Origin: SIG440 sp045646865
Lineage (GTDB): Bacteria > Bacillota > Clostridia > Monoglobales > Monoglobaceae
Length of the DNA stretch: 45,264 nt
Direction: 5' to 3'
NCBI GenBank assembly: GCA_045646865.1
Contig: JAZRLM010000005.1
Coordinates: 1-45,264, forward strand
Positions within the stretch are counted from its first letter, which is position 1, and each line of letters opens with the position of its first letter. Positions 41,952-45,264 of this stretch are shown piece after piece. The translations under genes were made by a program, and so were the position numbers. The notes under the pieces were generated by a model. That model was not told the origin of the DNA, searched no databases, and was given only the letters and a program-made list of their open reading frames with translations.

Positions 41952-42960
41952 AAAATTGACAGAAGCCTTTGGGGTTTCGGGCTATGAAACAGAAGTCCGT
42001 AATATTATAATGAAGGAACTTGAAAATTATGAGGTTGATATGTCGGTTGACAGTATGGGCAATATGCTTGTGTTTAAACTGGCAGAGGAACCGTCTGATG
42101 CAAAAACAATTTTACTTTCTGCCCATATGGACGAGGTTGGATTCATTGTTACCGACCTTACCGATGACGGCTACATTAAATTTGCATCGGTTGGTGGTAT
42201 TGATCCCCGTATCCTCATATCAAAAAGGGTATGCGTGAATGGAAGAAAAGGTGTTATAGGATTAAAGCCTATTCATCTTACCACAAAAGAAGAACGCAAA
42301 AAAACACCAAGCGAAGGCAAACTGTTTGTTGATATTGGGGCAAGGACCAAAGCCGAGGCAGAAACAATTGTTGAAAAGGGCGATTATTTCGGCTTTGACA
42401 GTAAATATGTTGAGTTCGGCGGTCAGATAAAGGCAAAGGCTCTTGATGACAGACTGGGCTGTGCAATTATGATTGAAATTCTTAAAAAGAGTTGGAATGT
42501 AAATTTGGTCTGTGCCTTTACTGTTCAGGAAGAGGTTGGTCTGCGCGGTGCAAAGGTTGTAGCAAAGGGTATAAATCCTGATTATGCTGTGGTGATAGAG
42601 GGCACTACCTGCAACGATATGACAGGCATCCCCGAAAATCTACGGGTTACAAAGTCTGGGTGTGGTGCGGCAATTTCGGTTCTGGACTCTGCAAGCAAGG
42701 CAGACAGAGAGTTGGTGGATTTGCTGATTTCGGCGGCGGAGAAAAGGTATATTCCGTGGCAATTTAAGGCATCAACCACAGGCGGCAACGATGCAGGCTC
42801 CATTTATCTTACCGACGGTGGTATTAAAACTGCATCGGTTTCGGTGCCCTGCAGGTATATTCACTCTCCCGTGTGTGTTATGAGCAAGGAGGATTTTGTG
42901 TCTTGTCAAAAAATGATTGAAGGCTTTCTTGAGGATTGCGGAAAGGATGAAAGATGTTAA
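41944..42960 (+). CDS. M42 family metallo-aminopeptidase (second of three)
   Basis: Protein of 338 residues starting at a TTG 8 nt after GGAGG. The full ligand set is present: SAHMDEVGF (His61, Asp63), ALDDRLGCA (Asp169), VQEEVGLRGA (Glu196, Glu197), the acidic residue in VVIEGTTCND, and PCRYIHSPV (His307). It is clearly a paralogue of the upstream gene and is translationally coupled to it and to the following gene, whose ATG overlaps its end by 7 bp. Substrate preference may differ between the two. Confidence 0.9.
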   Translation: MLKKLTEAFGVSGYETEVRNIIMKELENYEVDMSVDSMGNMLVFKLAEEPSDAKTILLSAHMDEVGFIVTDLTDDGYIKFASVGGIDPRILISKRVCVNGRKGVIGLKPIHLTTKEERKKTPSEGKLFVDIGARTKAEAETIVEKGDYFGFDSKYVEFGGQIKAKALDDRLGCAIMIEILKKSWNVNLVCAFTVQEEVGLRGAKVVAKGINPDYAVVIEGTTCNDMTGIPENLRVTKSGCGAAISVLDSASKADRELVDLLISAAEKRYIPWQFKASTTGGNDAGSIYLTDGGIKTASVSVPCRYIHSPVCVMSKEDFVSCQKMIEGFLEDCGKDERC

Positions 42961-43838
42961 AGGAACTTTTTGAAGTGTTTTCGCCTTCGGGAAACGAAGA
43001 GTGTATAAGGGAATTGCTGAAAAACCATTTTGGCAGTATATTTGAAAAAATAGAAACGGACAATCTCGGCAACCTGATTGCAAGTTCGGGTGATGGTGGT
43101 CTTTGTATTGAGTGCGGCATGGACAGCTCAGGAATTATGATTGTTTCAAAAACTGACAGTCGGATATATTTTGCCTCGGTCGGAGGGATAAAACCTGCCG
43201 ATTTGGCAGACAGAACGATAGTTTTCGACAACGGCAATAAAGGCATTGTAAAATATAATGAGGAACTTGATTTGAAGTCGGCAAAAGTTTCAGATTTATA
43301 TATTGAAACGGATACATTGGATATAAGCATTGGCGATTTCGGAGCAGTGGTTGCTGAATTTGATGAGGACGAGAGTAGTTTCTCGGGATATGGATTGAAA
43401 AATCGTGTTGGTTTAGCTGCGGTTTGTCAAACTATTAAATCGGTTGGCGAAATTAAAAATGTAACGGTTTTATTTTCTGCACAAAAACGTCTTGGAGCAA
43501 GAGGAATCTGTGCGTTTTTCGGGGCGCACAACTTTGACAGGGTAATTACTGTTGATGCCTGCGACAATGACGGATGTTCGGTTATTGCCAAGGATTCAAG
43601 GACGGTTGCGTCGGTGGACATCAGAAAAGACCTTGAGAAAATTGTTGATGAAAACAATTTGGATGCCGAAACCGCAGTATGTGAAGATGATTTTTATATT
43701 GAGCAGATTCTGATAACAGACAACCTTTGCGGCGCGGTGGGAATATCGGTTCTTTGTGAAAATGACGAGCCTCAAAGGGTTAACAAAACAGATTTTGACA
43801 CAGCGGTTAAATTGCTGACGGCGGTGTTAAATAGATAA
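42954..43838 (+). CDS. M42-like protein lacking catalytic residues (probable pseudoenzyme)
   Basis: Protein of 294 residues that aligns along its whole length with the second M42 protein, e.g. ASVGGIKPADLADR with ASVGGIDPRILISK. Yet the active site is gone: the ligand His is Gly55 (ECGMDSSG), the bridging Asp is Asn150 (GLKNRVGLA), the EE pair is Lys178-Arg179 (SAQKRLGARG), and the C-terminal His is Glu272 (LCENDEP). Asp201 remains. The frame is open and the gene overlaps its neighbour, so it looks maintained, not decayed. A regulatory or scaffold role in a mixed M42 complex is inference. Confidence 0.82.
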   Translation: MLKELFEVFSPSGNEECIRELLKNHFGSIFEKIETDNLGNLIASSGDGGLCIECGMDSSGIMIVSKTDSRIYFASVGGIKPADLADRTIVFDNGNKGIVKYNEELDLKSAKVSDLYIETDTLDISIGDFGAVVAEFDEDESSFSGYGLKNRVGLAAVCQTIKSVGEIKNVTVLFSAQKRLGARGICAFFGAHNFDRVITVDACDNDGCSVIAKDSRTVASVDIRKDLEKIVDENNLDAETAVCEDDFYIEQILITDNLCGAVGISVLCENDEPQRVNKTDFDTAVKLLTAVLNR

Positions 43839-43859
43839 TATAATCAGAGGAAAATGGAT

Positions 43860-44243
43860 ATGGAAAAGAAACTTTGTATTTTATATGATAACAAAATTTG
43901 TGACAACTGCGGCGAGTGCAATATGTGCGACCTTGACCCCAAAAAGGTTTGCGACAGTTGCGGAGCCTGTCTTGACATGGACAGCGACTACAACACGGTT
44001 GATGTGGATTTGACAATTGAAGAAAATGACGAGCCGGAGATGCTCAGCTATGAGGAACTTTTCCCGGATGAAGCCTTTGGCGGCGACAGAAATTGGGATG
44101 ACGATGATGACGAAGAATATGATGATGAGTATGACGACTATGATGATTTTGACAATGCCGATGGCTTTTATAACGAAGATGATTATGATGATGAAGACGA
44201 TGACAACAATTTAGGTCGGGATTTCGGTGAGCTGTTCAGATGA
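43860..44243 (+). CDS. Small cysteine-rich protein with acidic tail, function unknown
   Basis: Protein of 127 residues. The N-terminal 40 residues hold eight cysteines: Cys6, then C-x2-C-x2-C-x2-C (14, 17, 20, 23) and C-x2-C-x2-C (31, 34, 37), with an internal repeat CDxCGxC. Residues about 79-118 are almost all Asp, Glu and Tyr. No membrane segment. The cysteines suggest zinc or iron-sulfur binding; the tail could bind divalent cations. The ATG at 43860 suits the AGAGG site better than 43854. It lies 21 bp after the third M42 gene and ends the cluster. Confidence 0.75.
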   Translation: MEKKLCILYDNKICDNCGECNMCDLDPKKVCDSCGACLDMDSDYNTVDVDLTIEENDEPEMLSYEELFPDEAFGGDRNWDDDDDEEYDDEYDDYDDFDNADGFYNEDDYDDEDDDNNLGRDFGELFR

Positions 44244-44245
44244 TA

Positions 44246-44282
44246 AGAAATAGCTGTATCTGTCATAGATACAGCTATTTCT
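44246..44282. terminator. Bidirectional terminator between M42 cluster and birA
   Basis: A perfect 16-bp stem (44246-44261 with 44267-44282, 5-nt loop), immediately after the plus-strand stop and overlapping the birA stop. Confidence 0.85.
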
Positions 44283-45057
44283 AAGTTGTGAAACGTTCAC
44301 TTCTCAAACTGATTTCACCTGATTTTAGTGTTATTGTTTTGTCGTTTTCAAGGGTTACAATCAGATTCCCTTCATTATTAATATCGGTTGCAATCCCCGT
44401 ATAGGTTTTACCATCTTTGGCGAAATCTATTTTTTTACCCAAGACAAGGGAACGGACTTTATATTCATCAATCAATTCACAACTTCCGCAAAAGGGTTGC
44501 AGACGGTTAAATTCGGCAATTAATTTTCCTGCTATAAGATTTCTGTCGATGTTGCGACCCAAGGAGCCTGCAATATGATTCAGTTCTGAGGGAAAATCCT
44601 CGGTTGATACATTTAGACCTATTCCAACAATTATATAATCAATTGTGCCCGAATTTGTACTTGCTTCGGCAAGAATACCACAGATTTTGCGGCCGTCAAG
44701 AAAAATATCGTTCACCCATTTGATTTGGGGTCGTTTGTTACAGATTTCTTCTATTGTGCGACAAACGGCAACACCTGCCGCTATTGTCACAGCAGTCGGC
44801 TCAAGCAGAGATTCATAAGGGCGCAGTATAATACTCATATAAAGTCCTGTGTCTGATGGCGAAAAGAATTCTCTGCCCAACCTGCCTCTGCCTGCTGTCT
44901 GGTGATTTGCAATAACAACAGTGTTGTGCTTTGCGTCGTTTTGTGCAAGTTCCTTTGCGTATGTGTTTGTGGAATTTACAGTATCCAGCACAATTATATC
45001 GCCGATATTGATGCTGTCAAGATGCATAGTTATTGCTTTTGGATTAAGTTCTTTCAT
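44281..45057 (-). CDS. birA: Biotin-[acetyl-CoA-carboxylase] ligase (group I BirA)
   Basis: Protein of 258 residues. The biotin-binding loop is GRGRLGREFFSP (about 57-68), followed by IKWVNDIFLDGRKICGILAE and GIGLNVS; a small SH3-like C-terminal domain follows (RSLVLGKKIDFAKDGKTYTG). It joins biotin to carrier proteins through biotinyl-AMP. The N-terminal winged-helix DNA-binding domain of bifunctional BirA is absent, so it is probably not a repressor. The ATG at 45057 has AGAGGT upstream; an upstream in-frame start lies in the promoter. Confidence 0.93.
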   Translation of the reverse strand: MKELNPKAITMHLDSINIGDIIVLDTVNSTNTYAKELAQNDAKHNTVVIANHQTAGRGRLGREFFSPSDTGLYMSIILRPYESLLEPTAVTIAAGVAVCRTIEEICNKRPQIKWVNDIFLDGRKICGILAEASTNSGTIDYIIVGIGLNVSTEDFPSELNHIAGSLGRNIDRNLIAGKLIAEFNRLQPFCGSCELIDEYKVRSLVLGKKIDFAKDGKTYTGIATDINNEGNLIVTLENDKTITLKSGEISLRSERFTT

Positions 45058-45089
45058 TATAATATGACCTCTTGATAAAGTATAGAATA

Positions 45090-45117
45090 AGTATATCACA
45101 AAACCCTATGTTGTCAA
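45090..45117 (-). promoter_or_regulatory. Promoter for birA
   Basis: Minus-strand TTGACA (45117-45112) and TATACT (45095-45090) with 16-nt spacing. Confidence 0.7.
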
Positions 45118-45152
45118 TAAATAAAAAAATTAAAATTTTTTGCAAAAAGGTA

Positions 45153-45250
45153 TTGACAAGGGGGAGAAAGTGTGTTAATATAGACGAGTTGCGCCGAACG
45201 AAGGGCGTCAGGGAAAAGTTTTTAAAAAAAGTTTTAAAAAAGACTTGACA
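45153..45250 (+). promoter_or_regulatory. Strong tandem promoters at the right edge, stable-RNA-like
   Basis: TTGACA (45153-45158) and TAATAT (45176-45181) with 17-nt spacing, then a second TTGACA (45245-45250) whose -10 lies outside the window. No ribosome site or start codon lies between. Closely spaced consensus promoters with a non-coding leader are typical of rRNA or tRNA operons. Confidence 0.55.
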
Positions 45251-45264
45251 AAAGGTCGGTTGGT

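Noticed and set aside
44017..44214. Met-rich ORF overlapping the acidic protein
   Set aside because: It is a frame shadow of the Asp codon repeats (GAT/GAC read as ATG/ACG) and is low complexity.
1..45264. CRISPR array, prophage or integrative element
   Set aside because: No regularly spaced direct repeats, integrase, phage structural or conjugation genes were seen.

Overview
The window reads as chromosome of a low-GC Gram-positive bacterium of the class Clostridia, probably a strict anaerobe. Pointers are the YloU/YloV (FakA) pair, a DUF4364 protein, a transketolase split into two genes, AddA, Mini-RNase III beside cysS, an alr-mazF neighbourhood, an S-layer-homology protein, a BirA without its HTH domain, and strong TTGACA/TATAAT promoters with GGAGG-type ribosome sites. 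Nothing fixes the genus. Most of the window is housekeeping, densely packed, with short structured intergenic regions. No prophage, CRISPR array or integrative element is visible; the only IS is a truncated IS256-family remnant.

Layout. 1-2.3 kb: fakA and an Asp23-like gene on the minus strand, next to a structured repeat. 2.4-6.2 kb: rlmB, yifB/comM, trmL, degV. 6.2-6.35 kb: a segment bounded by 18-bp perfect inverted repeats. 6.4-8.8 kb: DUF4364 gene and mnmG, then a second copy of the structured repeat. 9-15.2 kb: pseudouridine synthase, addA, diacylglycerol-type glycosyltransferase, dUTPase. 15.2-16.4 kb: a yybP-ykoY-type (Mn2+) riboswitch and a Ca2+/cation antiporter. 16.4-17.1 kb: IS256 remnant. 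17.1-23.3 kb, minus strand: cysE-cysS-mrnC-yitT-split transketolase-cysK. 23.5-28.7 kb, plus strand: GT2 glycosyltransferase, a membrane protein, an AcpS/NnrD fusion, alr, mazF without an antitoxin, a secreted protein. 28.7-31.5 kb, minus: ftsH and ispE. 31.8-33.8 kb: two adjacent extracytoplasmic cyclophilins. 33.9-34.9 kb: gap. 35.1-37.2 kb: rdgB, ttcA-like, an orphan TagG-type permease. Then tRNA-Pro(UGG), a MATE transporter, a Na/Pi cotransporter (minus), three overlapping M42-family genes with a Cys-rich acidic protein, and birA (minus). The right edge carries strong tandem promoter signals that look like the start of an rRNA or other stable-RNA operon.

How the genes work together. FakA and the DegV protein could form a fatty-acid kinase system. 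rlmB, trmL, mnmG, the RluA-type synthase and ttcA are RNA-modification enzymes. cysE and cysK make cysteine, which cysS loads onto tRNA. acpS, alr, the glycosyltransferases and ftsH serve the envelope.

The most unusual items are: (1) an operon of two complete M42 metallopeptidases, a third paralogue that has lost nearly all metal-binding and catalytic residues, and an eight-cysteine protein with a poly-Asp/Glu tail; (2) a three-hairpin intergenic element in two copies with conserved single-stranded segments but different stem sequences; (3) a single-ORF fusion of holo-ACP synthase with NAD(P)HX dehydratase lacking the epimerase domain; (4) the 18-bp inverted-repeat element that overlaps the end of degV. 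All calls come from reading the sequence; no database search was run.
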